Below are positions 16,267 to 26,012 of a DNA stretch of 64,000 bases, in pieces; the stretch's first letter is position 1, and every line of letters begins with the position of its first letter. The DNA comes from Myxococcales bacterium (GTDB lineage: Bacteria > Myxococcota_A > Polyangia > Nannocystales > Nannocystaceae), in assembly GCA_020633335.1 (NCBI GenBank), contig JACKDU010000001.1, positions 248,001-312,000 on the forward strand, given 5' to 3'. The position numbers were made by a program, and so were the translations under genes. The notes below the pieces were generated by a model. That model saw only the letters and a program-made list of their open reading frames with translations, searched no databases and was not told where the DNA came from.

Positions 16267-17067
16267 CTAGCTCGCGTCGGCGGCCGCCTCTTCGCTGCCG
16301 GGCGCCGGCTTCGGCTTCGGCTCGAGCTTCTCGACGTCGTCGGCGAAGTGGCCGCTCCAGTAGAGGAGGCGGCTGCAGGACTCGCACGCCAGGATCTCGC
16401 GGCCCTTCATCAGCTGCATGTAGATGATGTTGGGGATCATCATCTTGCAGGCGGTGCAGCGCTCGCGGTGGGCCGGGACGAAGGCCATGCCGTCGGGGAA
16501 GCGCTTGCGGATCCGCTCGTAGGTCCGCAGCGTGTCGATGTCGAGGCCCTTGGTCAGCTTCTCGCGGCGCTTGCGGGCCTTGAGGATCAGCCGCTCGAGG
16601 CGATCCTTCTCGGTCGCCAGGCGCTCCTTCTCGGACTCCGCCTGCGAGCGGAGCTGCGAGAGCATCGCGTCCATCTTGGTGATGCGCTGCTCGGTCTCGG
16701 AGACCGCCTTCTGGAGCTTGGCGATCTCCTCGGTGCGGGTGGTGATCATGCGACGGGTGCTCTCGAGCTCGCGCTGGGTCGCGTTGAGCTCGCGGGCGGT
16801 CTTGATCTGGCCGAGGCGCGCCTTCGACGTCTTGGCCATCACCTCCTCGTCCTGGAGCTGGCTCTCCTGCCGGCTCTGGAAGAGGCGGGTCTCCTCGAGC
16901 TTCTCGCGCTCGGCGTCGAGCATCGACTCGAGCTTGCGCAGGTCGGTGTCGAGCTCGCGGAGGCGCTTGGGGATCACGCGGAGCTTGCGCTCATACACCG
17001 TCAGCTTGCGATCCTGGCGCTGGAGGGTGCGCAGGGCGACGATCTGGGGGTCGATGGACTCTTGCAT
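16267..17067 (-). CDS. coiled-coil protein with C4 zinc ribbon (CT398/zf-RING_7 type)
   Basis: A 266-aa protein. Residues ~10-185 are a long charged heptad-rich coiled coil (IPKRLRELDTDLRKLESMLD onwards). Then comes a zinc ribbon with CTAC and, ~22 residues later, CESC, and an acidic Pro/Lys tail. Family members bind nucleic acid or act as adaptors and are linked to flagellar or secretion functions in some bacteria; the role here is unknown. The ATG at 17067 was chosen because the upstream extension would enter the tRNA gene. It lies 18 nt after the tRNA and probably shares its promoter. Confidence 0.8.
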   Translation of the reverse strand: MQESIDPQIVALRTLQRQDRKLTVYERKLRVIPKRLRELDTDLRKLESMLDAEREKLEETRLFQSRQESQLQDEEVMAKTSKARLGQIKTARELNATQRELESTRRMITTRTEEIAKLQKAVSETEQRITKMDAMLSQLRSQAESEKERLATEKDRLERLILKARKRREKLTKGLDIDTLRTYERIRKRFPDGMAFVPAHRERCTACKMMIPNIIYMQLMKGREILACESCSRLLYWSGHFADDVEKLEPKPKPAPGSEEAAADAS

Positions 17068-17084
17068 AGAAGGCAGCGGGGTGT

Positions 17085-17159
<75 letters not shown>

Positions 17160-17186
17160 GGAAAAATGCGGCGTTTCGCTCGCATC

Positions 17187-17215
17187 ACGATAGAAAGGGG
17201 AGCGGAAGTCGTCAA
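17187..17215 (-). promoter_or_regulatory. promoter of tRNA-Ile and the zinc-ribbon gene
   Basis: On the minus strand TTGACG (17210-17215), a 17-bp spacer, then TATCGT (17187-17192). The predicted start is about 20 nt before the tRNA. This is the best sigma-70-type promoter in the window. Confidence 0.78.
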
Positions 17216-17321
17216 ACTGCGCGAATAACGCCGGAGCGAGGTGCGCGCTCTCCGCCGCCGCAGACCGCTCCTCCTGCCTTCTCTTCGGCGTCGCCGCCCC
17301 TCGGTGTACACCTCATCGGAC

Positions 17322-18812
17322 GTGAGCGCCGAGGCCAAACCAAAGGGCACCAACCTGGGCAGCGGCGGCCTCGCCCTGGCCTTCGCCAAGCTCTTCTTCC
17401 TGATCGCCGGCTACGCGATCTCGATCGTCCTCACCCGCCTGGTCCCGCCCGAGGTCTTCGGCCTCTACGGCGTGGTCTCGATGGTGATCGCGGTCCCCAA
17501 CATGGTCCTGATCCAGACCGTGCTCTTCACGGTGAGCCGGCCGATGGCCGCCGAGATCACCCGCGGCCTCGGCTCCTACCGCCTCCTCCGCCTCCGCGGC
17601 TTCCGCCTCGCCGCGACCCTCGGCGGCCTCGTCAGCCTGACCTTCCTCCTCGGCGCCGATCTCCTCGCCAACTCCCTCCTCCGCGACCCCGACCTGGTCG
17701 GCCCGCTGCGGATGGTCGCGGCGATCCCGGTGATCTACGCGCTCTACGCCGTGAATATCGGCACCCTCAACGCCACCCGCCGGTTCGGCATGCAGGCGAC
17801 GCTCGACATCGTCATGGCCGCGAGCAAGTCGGGCCTGATCATCGGCGCGGCGGCGATCGGCCTCGGCCTCGCCGAGATCCTCGGGGGCTTCACCCTGGCG
17901 GCGACCGTCGCCCTCGCGCTCTCAGTGATCCTCACCCGGATCGCCCGCCCGCCCGGCGTCGACGAGGCGCCGAAGCCCGCGAAGATCGAGGGGATGGGCG
18001 GCCTCGCCGGCTCGCTCCTGATCTTCACCGCGGTCGTCAACCTCCTCCTCGCGGTCGATCTCCTGATCCTGAAGCGCTTCGTCATCACCCCGGCCGACGA
18101 GGCGGCGGTCGGCTTCTACACCAGCGCCAACCTGGTCGCCCGCGTCCCCTACAGCCTGATGAACGCGGTCAGCCTGATGATGTTCCCGCTGGTCGCCACC
18201 CTCCACGCCCTCGAGGACGCGCCGCGCCTGCGCCGCTACGTCGCCGAGACCGCGAAGGTGTCGGCGCTCCTCCTCGCGCTGATGAGCGGGGTCGCGGCCG
18301 CGGCCTCCGGCGAGATCCAGCGCCTCCTCTTCCCGGCCGCCTACGGGGCGGTCGCCGACGAGCTCCGGCTGATGGTCTGGGGCTTCTCCGGCTACTCTTT
18401 CGCGGTCACCTGCGCCTGGATCCTCAACTCGACGGCGCGCTCGCGGATCGCCGTCCTCCTGGTGGTGATCCCGCTCCTGGTGGTCGCGATCGCGGCGTCG
18501 CTGCTGGTCCCGGGCGGGTCGACGATGGGGGCGGCGACGGCCGTGGCGATCGCCGGCGGGGCCGCGGTTCTCGGCTCGCTCGCGGCCCTCCACCGCCTCT
18601 TCCGCGCCCACCTCCAGCCCCTCTTCATCGTCAAGGTCGCGGCCGCGGTCGCCCTCGTCGAGGTGATCGGCCGGGCCTGGAGCGCGCAGGGGAAGATCGC
18701 GATCCTCGCCAAGCTCGCGGCCCTGGCGATCGCCTTCGTCGCGGTGATCCTCGGGACCCGGGCGGTGACGATCGCCGAGATCAAGGAGCTCCGCCGTGCT
18801 CGCGCCGAGTGA
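17322..18812 (+). CDS. polysaccharide flippase of the MATE/Wzx (MOP) superfamily
   Basis: About 496 aa from a GTG start. It has 12-14 hydrophobic segments beginning LALAFAKLFFLIAGYAISIV, the usual N-terminal half of lipid-linked oligosaccharide flippases, with LVPPEVFGLYGVV after the first helix. It would move lipid-linked sugar repeats across the inner membrane. The start is uncertain because a GTG at 17304 is also possible. The end overlaps the next glycosyltransferase by 17 nt, so the two are one unit and probably build an exopolysaccharide or O-antigen. Confidence 0.85.
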   Translation: MSAEAKPKGTNLGSGGLALAFAKLFFLIAGYAISIVLTRLVPPEVFGLYGVVSMVIAVPNMVLIQTVLFTVSRPMAAEITRGLGSYRLLRLRGFRLAATLGGLVSLTFLLGADLLANSLLRDPDLVGPLRMVAAIPVIYALYAVNIGTLNATRRFGMQATLDIVMAASKSGLIIGAAAIGLGLAEILGGFTLAATVALALSVILTRIARPPGVDEAPKPAKIEGMGGLAGSLLIFTAVVNLLLAVDLLILKRFVITPADEAAVGFYTSANLVARVPYSLMNAVSLMMFPLVATLHALEDAPRLRRYVAETAKVSALLLALMSGVAAAASGEIQRLLFPAAYGAVADELRLMVWGFSGYSFAVTCAWILNSTARSRIAVLLVVIPLLVVAIAASLLVPGGSTMGAATAVAIAGGAAVLGSLAALHRLFRAHLQPLFIVKVAAAVALVEVIGRAWSAQGKIAILAKLAALAIAFVAVILGTRAVTIAEIKELRRARAE

Positions 18813-19911
18813 CGGGGTGCTCCTGGTTTCGAAGCCGCTGCGGCCGCCCTTCGTCGACGGCTCGACGGTGCTGGTCCGGACCCTGGTCGAGGTCCTGCCG
18901 CCGGCGCTCCACCTCGTCTACTTCGGCGACCCCGCCCACCCGCTGCGGGCGAACGGCCAGGTGATCGAGGGGCCGGCGATGGGCCACGCGCCCTCGCTCT
19001 CGGCGAAGGCGCGGGTGCTCCTCGGGATCGTCCACCCTCGCCACCGCCGGCGGCCGCTCCACCTCTTCTTCACCCCCAACCGCCTGACCTCGACCGTGGT
19101 CGCGCTCCTCCGCCGGCTGCAGCCGCGGCGGTCGATGATCCAGAGCCTGATGTCGGCCCACGGGGTCGAGCGGTGGATCGATCTCCTGCGGCCGCTCGAC
19201 GTGGTGATCGTCCTCTCCGACGACACCCGCGCGCGGCTGGTCGCGGCCGGGCTCGACGGCGCGAAGATCCGGCGGATCTACCCGGGCGTGCGCAGCCAGC
19301 CGGCGGCCTCGCCGGCGGCGATCGCCGGCCACCGGCGGCTCCTCTACGCCGGCGATCTCGACGCAGGGGTCGCCGATCGCCTGCTGGCGATCGCCGGGCT
19401 CCTCGATCACCCCGAGCTCGCCGGCTGGACCCTGACGATCGCCTGCCGGCCGAAGTCCGACGACGACGCCCGCCAGCGCCAGCGACTCGCAGAGGGGCTC
19501 GCGGGGCGGATCGCCGGCGGGCAGGTGGAGCTCCTCGGCGAGGTCGCCGACATGCCCGGGCTCCTGGCGAGCTCGTCGCTCCAGCTCTTCCTCGCCGATC
19601 ACGTGCGCCGCAAGGTCGACCTCCCGCTGGTGGTCCTCGAGGGGCTCGCGCTCGGGGTCGGCCTGGTCTCCCTCGACTTCGCGCCGCTCCGCGAGATCTT
19701 CGTCCGGGGGGCCGAGCAGGGGCTCGAGGTCGGGATCGCGGTCGCGGCCGACGCGGACGGGGAGGCGCTCCGCGAGGCGGTCCTGGCCGGCGTCCGCGGG
19801 GTGGTCGCGGGGCGCTGGGCGCCGGCCGCCCAGGCGCTGGTCGAGCGCGAGTTCTCGCGCGAGGCGATGGCCGCGGCCCACGTCGCGCTCTACGACGAGC
19901 TCCGGCGCTGA
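18796..19911 (+). CDS. GT-B fold glycosyltransferase (group 1 type)
   Basis: A 371-aa protein from a GTG inside the end of the flippase gene. The N-terminal half has a DGSTVLVRTLVEVLP helix. The linker IRRIYPGVRS is the typical start of the nucleotide-sugar-binding half, followed by LLYAGDLDAG and the GT4-like stretch LPLVVLEGLALGVGLVSLDF with a Glu that would contact the donor. It is probably cytosolic and peripheral, adding a sugar to a lipid-linked intermediate. Donor and acceptor are unknown. Confidence 0.82.
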   Translation: MLAPSDGVLLVSKPLRPPFVDGSTVLVRTLVEVLPPALHLVYFGDPAHPLRANGQVIEGPAMGHAPSLSAKARVLLGIVHPRHRRRPLHLFFTPNRLTSTVVALLRRLQPRRSMIQSLMSAHGVERWIDLLRPLDVVIVLSDDTRARLVAAGLDGAKIRRIYPGVRSQPAASPAAIAGHRRLLYAGDLDAGVADRLLAIAGLLDHPELAGWTLTIACRPKSDDDARQRQRLAEGLAGRIAGGQVELLGEVADMPGLLASSSLQLFLADHVRRKVDLPLVVLEGLALGVGLVSLDFAPLREIFVRGAEQGLEVGIAVAADADGEALREAVLAGVRGVVAGRWAPAAQALVEREFSREAMAAAHVALYDELRR

Positions 19912-20113
19912 TTGAGCGCCCCGCGGTACCGGCCGCGCGTGGGCGCGCTCGTCTTGCGCATCGCCGGCAGGAGGGGCGTTGGGGCCTCTCAGTGGCCTCT
20001 GGGGGGCGGCGGGTGATGCGCGGTCCGGGTCTCCGGACGCTGACGCTGCGGCCCCTCAGTGCAGTGAATTGTCGCGCTCGCAGGAGCCTCTCGGTATGGT
20101 CCCGCTCGCGCCG

Positions 20114-20833
20114 ATGTCCACGCAGACCGACAATCGCTCCTACTACGACGCCTTCGCCCGTCGCTACGACGTCGGCCGCGATGTCGGCTACCACAAGCTC
20201 ATCGACGACCAGGCCGCGGCGATCGTCAGCCGCCACGCCGCCGGCAAGGAGGCCCTCGAGGTCGGCTGCGGCACCGGCCTGATCCTCGAGCGCGTCGCCG
20301 CCGTCGCTGCCCACGCCCGCGGGATCGATCTCTCGCCGGGGATGCTCGAGGCGGCGAGGGCCCGCGGCCTCGACGTCGAGGTCGGCGACGCCACCAAGCT
20401 CCGCTTCGACGACAACTCCTTCGACGTCGCCTACTCGTTCAAGGTGCTCGCCCACATCCCGGGCTGGGAGCGCTGCGTCGCCGAGATGGTCCGGGTGGTC
20501 CGGCCCGGCGGCGTCGTCATCTTCGACGTCTACAACCGGCACTCGCTCCGCTACCTGATCAAGCGCCTCTGGGGGCCGCGCAAGACCTCCGATAGCTTCG
20601 ACGAGGGGGCGATCGCCACCAACTTCTACTCCCCGGAGGAGGCCAAGGCGCTCCTCCCCGCGAACACCCGGGTGATCGACGAGGCCGGGATCCGGATCAC
20701 GATCCCGCACCCGGCGGTGTGCCGCCTGCCGGTGGTCGGCGGCCTCGTCGAGCGCGCCGAGTGGGCGGCGATGGGCACCCCCCTCGCGCGCCTCGCCGGC
20801 TTCTACGTGTTGGTCGTGGAGAAGGTCGGGTGA
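20114..20833 (+). CDS. class I SAM-dependent methyltransferase
   Basis: A 239-aa protein with motif I LEVGCGTGLI (48-57), GIDLSPGMLEAARARG, DATKLRFDDNSFDVAYS and the post-motif region VRVVRPGGVVIFDVYN, typical of UbiE/COQ5-like small-molecule methyltransferases. Its place between glycosyltransferases suggests a sugar or lipid-linked substrate; this is inference. The ATG at 20114 was chosen because upstream sequence is low in coding character; an ATG at 20096 is possible. The gap 19912-20113 holds only a small hairpin (20023-20038). Confidence 0.85.
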   Translation: MSTQTDNRSYYDAFARRYDVGRDVGYHKLIDDQAAAIVSRHAAGKEALEVGCGTGLILERVAAVAAHARGIDLSPGMLEAARARGLDVEVGDATKLRFDDNSFDVAYSFKVLAHIPGWERCVAEMVRVVRPGGVVIFDVYNRHSLRYLIKRLWGPRKTSDSFDEGAIATNFYSPEEAKALLPANTRVIDEAGIRITIPHPAVCRLPVVGGLVERAEWAAMGTPLARLAGFYVLVVEKVG

Positions 20834-21975
20834 GCCGACCGACCCTGGTGGTCAGCTCGACCTTCCCCCAGCACGCGGGGGATCACCGGGGTCTCTTCCT
20901 CCTGCGCCGCTGGGAGGCCGCGGCTGCGGCCTCTGGTGAGCGGATCATCGTCCTCGCGCCGCGGAGCGCCTGGAGCCGCGACGACCTCGAGACGCCGCTC
21001 GAGATCCGTCGCTTCGCCTACGCGCCGCGGCCGCTCTCGTCGCTCACCGGCCGCTTCGGGGTCCTCGAGAACATCCGCGAGCGACCCTGGCGGGCGCTCC
21101 TCCTCGCGCCCTTCACGGTCGCGCTGACGCGGGCGCTGCGGCGGGCGATCGCCGAGCTCGAGCCGCGGCGGGTGGTCGCCCACTTCTTCCTCCCCTGCGG
21201 CTGGCCGACCGCGCTGGTCGCCCGGCGGGCGCAGATCCCCTGCGAGCTCTACGGGCACGGCTCCGACGTCGACGTCTGCCTGCGCCTGCCGGCGGCGCTG
21301 CGGCGGCGCCTGGCGGGCGATCTCCTGGCGGCCCAGCGGGTCGCGCTGCCGTCGGCGGAGAAGCGGGCGCGGCTCTGTGAGGCGCTCGGGCTCGACGCGA
21401 TCCCGGGGCACTTCGTGGTCGAGACGATGGCCGAGGTGGTTGTTCCGTGCGCGGCGGTGGATGGCGAGGGCGAGGCGGAGGGGTCGCGCGAGGGGGTCTT
21501 GTTCGTCGGCCGGCTGATCCGGCAGAAGGGCGTCGATGATCTCCTGCGGGCGGTCGCGGCCCTCGGCGGGGCGATCCCGGTGGAGATCGCCGGCGACGGG
21601 CCCGAGCGGCCGCGCCTCGAGCGGCTCGCGCGCGCGCTCGGGGTGCCGGCGCGCTTCCACGGCTTCGTCGAGCCCGACGCCCGCGATCGCCTCTATCGCC
21701 GCGCGGCCGTCACCTGCGTGCCCTCGCGGACCCTGGCGAGCGGCCTCTCGGAGGGGGCGCCGCTGGTGATCTGCGAGGCCCGGGCCCAGGGGGCGCCGGT
21801 GGTGGCGAGCGCGGTCGGCGGGATCCCGGAGCTCTGCGCGGACGACCCCGGGGCGATCCTGGTGCCGCCGGGCGATCCGCAGGCGCTCGCGCAGGCGCTC
21901 CGGCGGGCGCTCGCGGCGGGCGCGGGCGGGGCTGCGCCCGCGGGGTCGCGGTCGGCGATCCCGGGCGTCGGCTAG
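20830..21975 (+). CDS. glycosyltransferase family 4
   Basis: A 381-aa protein from a GTG that overlaps the methyltransferase stop (GTGA). It has the GT-B layout: N-terminal FPQHAGDHRGLFLLRRW, a middle VLFVGRLIRQKGVDDLLRAV, and the donor-site signature SEGAPLVICEARAQGAPVVA, with two Glu spaced as in the E-X7-E motif. These retaining enzymes use NDP-sugars. Translational coupling to the methyltransferase supports a shared pathway. Confidence 0.9.
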   Translation: MSRPTLVVSSTFPQHAGDHRGLFLLRRWEAAAAASGERIIVLAPRSAWSRDDLETPLEIRRFAYAPRPLSSLTGRFGVLENIRERPWRALLLAPFTVALTRALRRAIAELEPRRVVAHFFLPCGWPTALVARRAQIPCELYGHGSDVDVCLRLPAALRRRLAGDLLAAQRVALPSAEKRARLCEALGLDAIPGHFVVETMAEVVVPCAAVDGEGEAEGSREGVLFVGRLIRQKGVDDLLRAVAALGGAIPVEIAGDGPERPRLERLARALGVPARFHGFVEPDARDRLYRRAAVTCVPSRTLASGLSEGAPLVICEARAQGAPVVASAVGGIPELCADDPGAILVPPGDPQALAQALRRALAAGAGGAAPAGSRSAIPGVG

Positions 21976-22151
21976 CGGCGGCGATGCTCGTGGGTCGTCG
22001 AGACGGGTCGGAGCACGCGCGAGGGGTCGATGGTGCTGGCGAGCGCGGAGCGTCGCGGTGAGCGAGGCGCTGACGGGGTTCGCGGTGCGGTCGCACGAGG
22101 TCGTCCGCGGCCTGGCGCGCGCGCTTCGTGGGAGCGCAAACGAGGCTGGGT

Positions 22152-24932
22152 TCAGCGCCCGCGCCCTCGCTTCGGCGGCGCAGCGACGCAGCGCTCGCGG
22201 GCGGCCTCGGCCTCGGGCGTCCGCGGGAGGCCGGCCGCGTCGGCGCCGGCGAGCGCATGCTCGAGGAGCGGCAGCGCCTCGTCACAGGCGCCGCGGCGGG
22301 CGAGGAGCTCGCCCGTCATCCGCTCCGGCACCAGGGTCTCGACGTGCTCCGGGCCGAAGATCGCCCGGCGGAGCTCGAGCGCGGCGCGGCAGCTCGTGAG
22401 CGCCTCGTCGAGGGACCCCTGGGCGGCCAGGAGGTCGCAGCGGAGCGTCTCGGCGTGGGCCGTCTCGCGGCTGCGGGGGCCGAAGTGGCGGGCGGCCAGG
22501 GTCGCGCAGGTCGTGAGCTCGGCGCTCGCCTCGTCGAGGCGCCCCAGCGCCTTGAGGGCGCTGGCGATGTTGCAGGCGAGCGAGACCAGGTTGGGGTGAT
22601 CCTCGCCGACCAGCGGCGTGCGGATCGACCGCTCGCGGCGGTAGAGCGCGAGGGCCTCGGCGTGGTGGTGGAGGTCGAGCTCGGTGGTCGCCAGGTTCTG
22701 GAGGATGTTGGCGAGCTGGGGGTGGTGGCCGCCGAGCGTCCCCTCGGCGCGGGCGAGCGCCTCGCGGAGGATCGCGCTCGCGGCCTCGCTCTCGCCGGTG
22801 GTCAGGACGATCGCGCCGAGGTTGGAGAGCGCCCGGAGGACCTCGAGGTCGTCGGGGCCGCGGAGCGCGGTGAAGGCGTCGACCGCCGCCTCGGCGCGGG
22901 TGCGGGCGGTCTGGAGGTCGCCGGCGAAGAAGGCCATCGCCGCCTGGTTGCGGAGGAGCTCGGCCGCGAGCGCAGGGTCGGGGCGGCGCCCCAGGAGGGC
23001 CTCGGCGATCCCCGACCAGACCCGCGCGGCCTCGCGGTGATCGGCCCGGCCAGCGACGTAGACGAGGTCGGCGGCGAGGGCCGCCCGGAGGGCGTCGGCG
23101 CCGGCCCGCTCGGCCTCCTGGTAGGCCCGCTCGCCCTCCTCGAGGGCGTCGGCGTGGCGCGACGAGGCCCGGAGGAGCGCGGCCCGGCGGCGGCGGGCCT
23201 CGGCGACGAGCGGGCGGTAGCCGAGCGCCTCGGCGTCGGCGATCACCGGGTCGATCGCCGCCAGGCCCTCCTCGACGTGGCCAGCGCTCTCGGCGGCGTG
23301 GATCGCCGCGAGGCGGCGGCGGAGGGCGTCGACCTCGGCGCGCTCGAGGGGATCGGCGGGCGGCGGGAGCTCGGCCCGGAGGGCGTCATCGTCGGCGCAC
23401 TCGCGGAGCGGGCGGAGGCCGGCGACCAGGAGATCGGCCGACTCGATCACCCGCGCGTCGGCCCGCGTGAGGAGCTCGACCCGCTCCTCGAGGATCGTCC
23501 GCGACTCGTCGAGGCAGCGGGTGCGGAGGCCCTGGAGCTCGTCCGAGAGGTCGCCGCGGAGGTGGGCGCCGGCGCACACGTCGTCGCGCATCTCGGCCCA
23601 GGCGGCGGCGTACTCGGTGAGCGCGAGCGCGGCGCGGCGGCCCGCGGCCTCGGCGTAGGGGAGCTCGGCGGCCGCGAAGGCGCCGCGGAGGGCGGCCTCC
23701 CGCGCGGGGTTCCAGACCGCGGCGATCTCGTCGGCCGCGCCGACGCAGCGCGGGCCGGGGTCGCCGGCGGCGGCGAGCCAGAGGGCGGCCGCGCCGACGC
23801 CGGCCGCGAGCGCGCCGGCGCGCTGGAGGTTGCGACGACGGGCGCCGAGGCCCCGGCGGAGGCGGGCGAGGAGCGCGGGCATCGACGGCGGTCGACGCTC
23901 GGGGTCCCGCTCGAGGCCGGCACAGATCGTCCGCCAGAGCCAGAGCGGCGCCTCGCGGCGGCGTGCGGGCTCGCGGAGCTCGCCGGCGAGGACCGCCCGA
24001 CAGAGGGTCGCGAGGGTGTCGCCGGCGAAGGGGCGCTCGCCGTAGACCGCCTCGAAGAGCGCGACCGAGAAGGAGAAGAGGTCGCTGCGGGCGTCGAGCG
24101 CCCGACCCTCGAAGTGCTCCGGGGACATGTAGGCCGGGGTCCCGAGGAGCGCGCCGGCGCGGGTCAGATCGCTGCGGAGGAGGGCCGAGCCGGAGGTCTC
24201 GAGCTCGCTGAGCGGGCGCGCCTCGTCGTCGCCAGCGAGGGCCGGGCCGGCGCTCGCGCGGGCGAGGCCGAAGTCGGCGACGCGCACCCGGCCGCGGGGA
24301 TCGATGAGGACGTTGTCGGGCTTGAAGTCGCGGTGGATCAGGCCGGCGTCGTGGGCCGCCGCGAGGCCCTCGCCGGCGGCGATGAAGAGCTCGACGATCG
24401 ATCGCCAGGGCCGGCGGGCGCGCTCGAGCCAGGCGCCGAGGCTCTCGCCCTCGACCAGCTCCATGGCGATGTAGACCTGCTCGTCGAGGACGCCGACGTC
24501 GAAGACCGCGACGACGTTGGGGTGGGAGACCCGGGCCATCGCCTGGGCCTCGCGGAGGACCCGCGCGCGGGCGGTCTCGCGGTCCTCGCCGGCGGCCCGG
24601 CGGGGGCGGATCGGGATCACCTTGATCGCCAGGCGGCGGTCGAGCTCGGGGTCGTAGGCGGCGTAGACGACCCCCATGCCGCCCTCGCCGAGGCGGCCGA
24701 GGATCAGGTGGCGGCCGATCTTCTGCGGTGTGTCCGAAGGGGCATGTCCCTTTGGACTTGTTGTTGGCGGCGTGGACCTGTCGCCGGGTCGATCGTCGGC
24801 GGCGAGCGTCGCCGTGAGCTCGTGCGCGGACGCGGACGCGGACGCGGACACGGAGCGCCCCCGCGGGCCCGTCGCGGCGTTCGTGCCGATCTCCGCCTCG
24901 CCCCTCGACGCCACGGCGAGCCACTCTAGCAA
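22152..24932 (-). CDS. Ser/Thr protein kinase with membrane anchor and TPR region (Pkn type)
   Basis: A 926-aa protein. A low-complexity lead is followed by a Hanks-type kinase: LGEGGMGVVY (81-90), Lys104 in LAIKVI, HRDFKPDNV (Asp202) and DFG (220-222), so all catalytic residues are present. One membrane helix (about 355-375) follows, then ~550 helical residues of tandem TPRs (for example LRALSNLGAIVLTTGESEAA) that would lie outside the membrane or at its surface as a sensor or scaffold. It is a typical myxobacterial kinase architecture. Two copies of the dispersed palindrome sit in the linker at residues 59-71. Confidence 0.9.
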   Translation of the reverse strand: MLEWLAVASRGEAEIGTNAATGPRGRSVSASASASAHELTATLAADDRPGDRSTPPTTSPKGHAPSDTPQKIGRHLILGRLGEGGMGVVYAAYDPELDRRLAIKVIPIRPRRAAGEDRETARARVLREAQAMARVSHPNVVAVFDVGVLDEQVYIAMELVEGESLGAWLERARRPWRSIVELFIAAGEGLAAAHDAGLIHRDFKPDNVLIDPRGRVRVADFGLARASAGPALAGDDEARPLSELETSGSALLRSDLTRAGALLGTPAYMSPEHFEGRALDARSDLFSFSVALFEAVYGERPFAGDTLATLCRAVLAGELREPARRREAPLWLWRTICAGLERDPERRPPSMPALLARLRRGLGARRRNLQRAGALAAGVGAAALWLAAAGDPGPRCVGAADEIAAVWNPAREAALRGAFAAAELPYAEAAGRRAALALTEYAAAWAEMRDDVCAGAHLRGDLSDELQGLRTRCLDESRTILEERVELLTRADARVIESADLLVAGLRPLRECADDDALRAELPPPADPLERAEVDALRRRLAAIHAAESAGHVEEGLAAIDPVIADAEALGYRPLVAEARRRRAALLRASSRHADALEEGERAYQEAERAGADALRAALAADLVYVAGRADHREAARVWSGIAEALLGRRPDPALAAELLRNQAAMAFFAGDLQTARTRAEAAVDAFTALRGPDDLEVLRALSNLGAIVLTTGESEAASAILREALARAEGTLGGHHPQLANILQNLATTELDLHHHAEALALYRRERSIRTPLVGEDHPNLVSLACNIASALKALGRLDEASAELTTCATLAARHFGPRSRETAHAETLRCDLLAAQGSLDEALTSCRAALELRRAIFGPEHVETLVPERMTGELLARRGACDEALPLLEHALAGADAAGLPRTPEAEAARERCVAAPPKRGRGR

Positions 24933-24984
24933 GCCCAGGAGGCGCCCGGGGCACCTTCGCCGGGGGGCCCTGGCGGCGCGGCGA

Positions 24985-25014
24985 TTGCCTGGGGGTCCGG
25001 AGGGGCGCTAGAGT
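24985..25014 (+). promoter_or_regulatory. promoter of the HSL-type hydrolase gene
   Basis: TTGCCT (24985-24990), an 18-bp spacer, TAGAGT (25009-25014). The predicted leader is about 75 nt. The -35 is identical to that of rpsB. Confidence 0.55.
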
Positions 25015-25093
25015 CTCAAGTCGACGCGCTCCGCGAGGCGCGCGGGTGGCCACCGGCACCTCTTCATCACCCCGGCGGAGCGCAGATCGACCC

Positions 25094-25993
25094 ATGACCG
25101 ACTCCTCTGCGGAGCGAAAGATCCGAGCCGCGCTGCCGGTCATCCGGCTCATGCAGACGTGTGTCCCGCTCTCGCTGGCGCACTGGCTCCTCAAGCGGGG
25201 GATGGCGCGTGTGCGGCTCGACGGGGACGTGACCCGGGAGACGATCGACGCGGGCGCGGTGCCCTGCGAGTGGCTCGTCCCCCGGGAGAGCCGGTCCGAC
25301 CAGGCGCTGCTCTACCTCCACGGCGGCGGCTTCGTCTTCGGGATGACGCCCCAACACCTCCGGATGGGCGCGTACCTGGCGAAGGCGATGGGGGTGCGGG
25401 TCCTGATGGTGGACTATCGCACCGCCCCCGAATTTCCCTTCCCCGCCGCCCTCGACGACTCCGTGAGCGCCTATCGCTGGCTCCGCGAGCGCGGCTTCGC
25501 GGCCCGAGACATCGTGATCGCGGGCGACTCGGCGGGGGGAAACCTGACCCTCTCGACGCTGATGCGGCTCCGCGACGGCGGCCACGCCCTGCCGGCGGCG
25601 GCGGCCTGCCTCTCGCCGGCGGCCGACCTCACGCCGCGGGAGAGCCTGCGCGAGGGGTTTCGGGACCCGCTCCTCTCGCCGCGGGCCGTGAAGTTCTACA
25701 ACCGATCGTACCTGGGCGGCCGCGACCCGCGTGATCCCTTGATCTCGCCGGTCTTCGGCGACCTCCGGGGGCTGCCGCCGCTCCTCGTGCATGCCGGCGA
25801 GGACGAGATCCTCCGCGACGACGCGCTGCGGATCACGAGCCTGGCCAGGGCCGCGGGGGTCGACGCGCGGCTGGAGGTCTACCCGCGCATGTGGCACGTG
25901 TGGCAATTGAACCTGACGCTGCCCCAGGCGATCCGCTCGCTGGATGAGATCGGACGCTTCCTGCGGGCGCACCTGGTGGCTGACAGGGCGTGA
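25094..25993 (+). CDS. alpha/beta hydrolase of the hormone-sensitive lipase family
   Basis: A 299-aa protein with the family's oxyanion-hole motif HGGGF (76-80) and nucleophile elbow GDSAGG (Ser146). A plausible acid residue is in HAGEDEILRDD and the catalytic His in MWHVWQ. It lacks a clear signal peptide; the hydrophobic N-terminal stretch may lie along a membrane. These enzymes hydrolyse short and medium-chain esters. It stands alone between two kinase genes transcribed the other way, so its context gives no pathway. Confidence 0.9.
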   Translation: MTDSSAERKIRAALPVIRLMQTCVPLSLAHWLLKRGMARVRLDGDVTRETIDAGAVPCEWLVPRESRSDQALLYLHGGGFVFGMTPQHLRMGAYLAKAMGVRVLMVDYRTAPEFPFPAALDDSVSAYRWLRERGFAARDIVIAGDSAGGNLTLSTLMRLRDGGHALPAAAACLSPAADLTPRESLREGFRDPLLSPRAVKFYNRSYLGGRDPRDPLISPVFGDLRGLPPLLVHAGEDEILRDDALRITSLARAAGVDARLEVYPRMWHVWQLNLTLPQAIRSLDEIGRFLRAHLVADRA

Positions 25994-26012
25994 CCGCCTC
26001 CTTTGTCGCGGC

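Noticed and set aside
24731..24760. A regulatory operator for the kinase gene
   Set aside because: It lies within codons ~59-71 of the kinase, and the same motif recurs in unrelated genes, so it fits a dispersed element.
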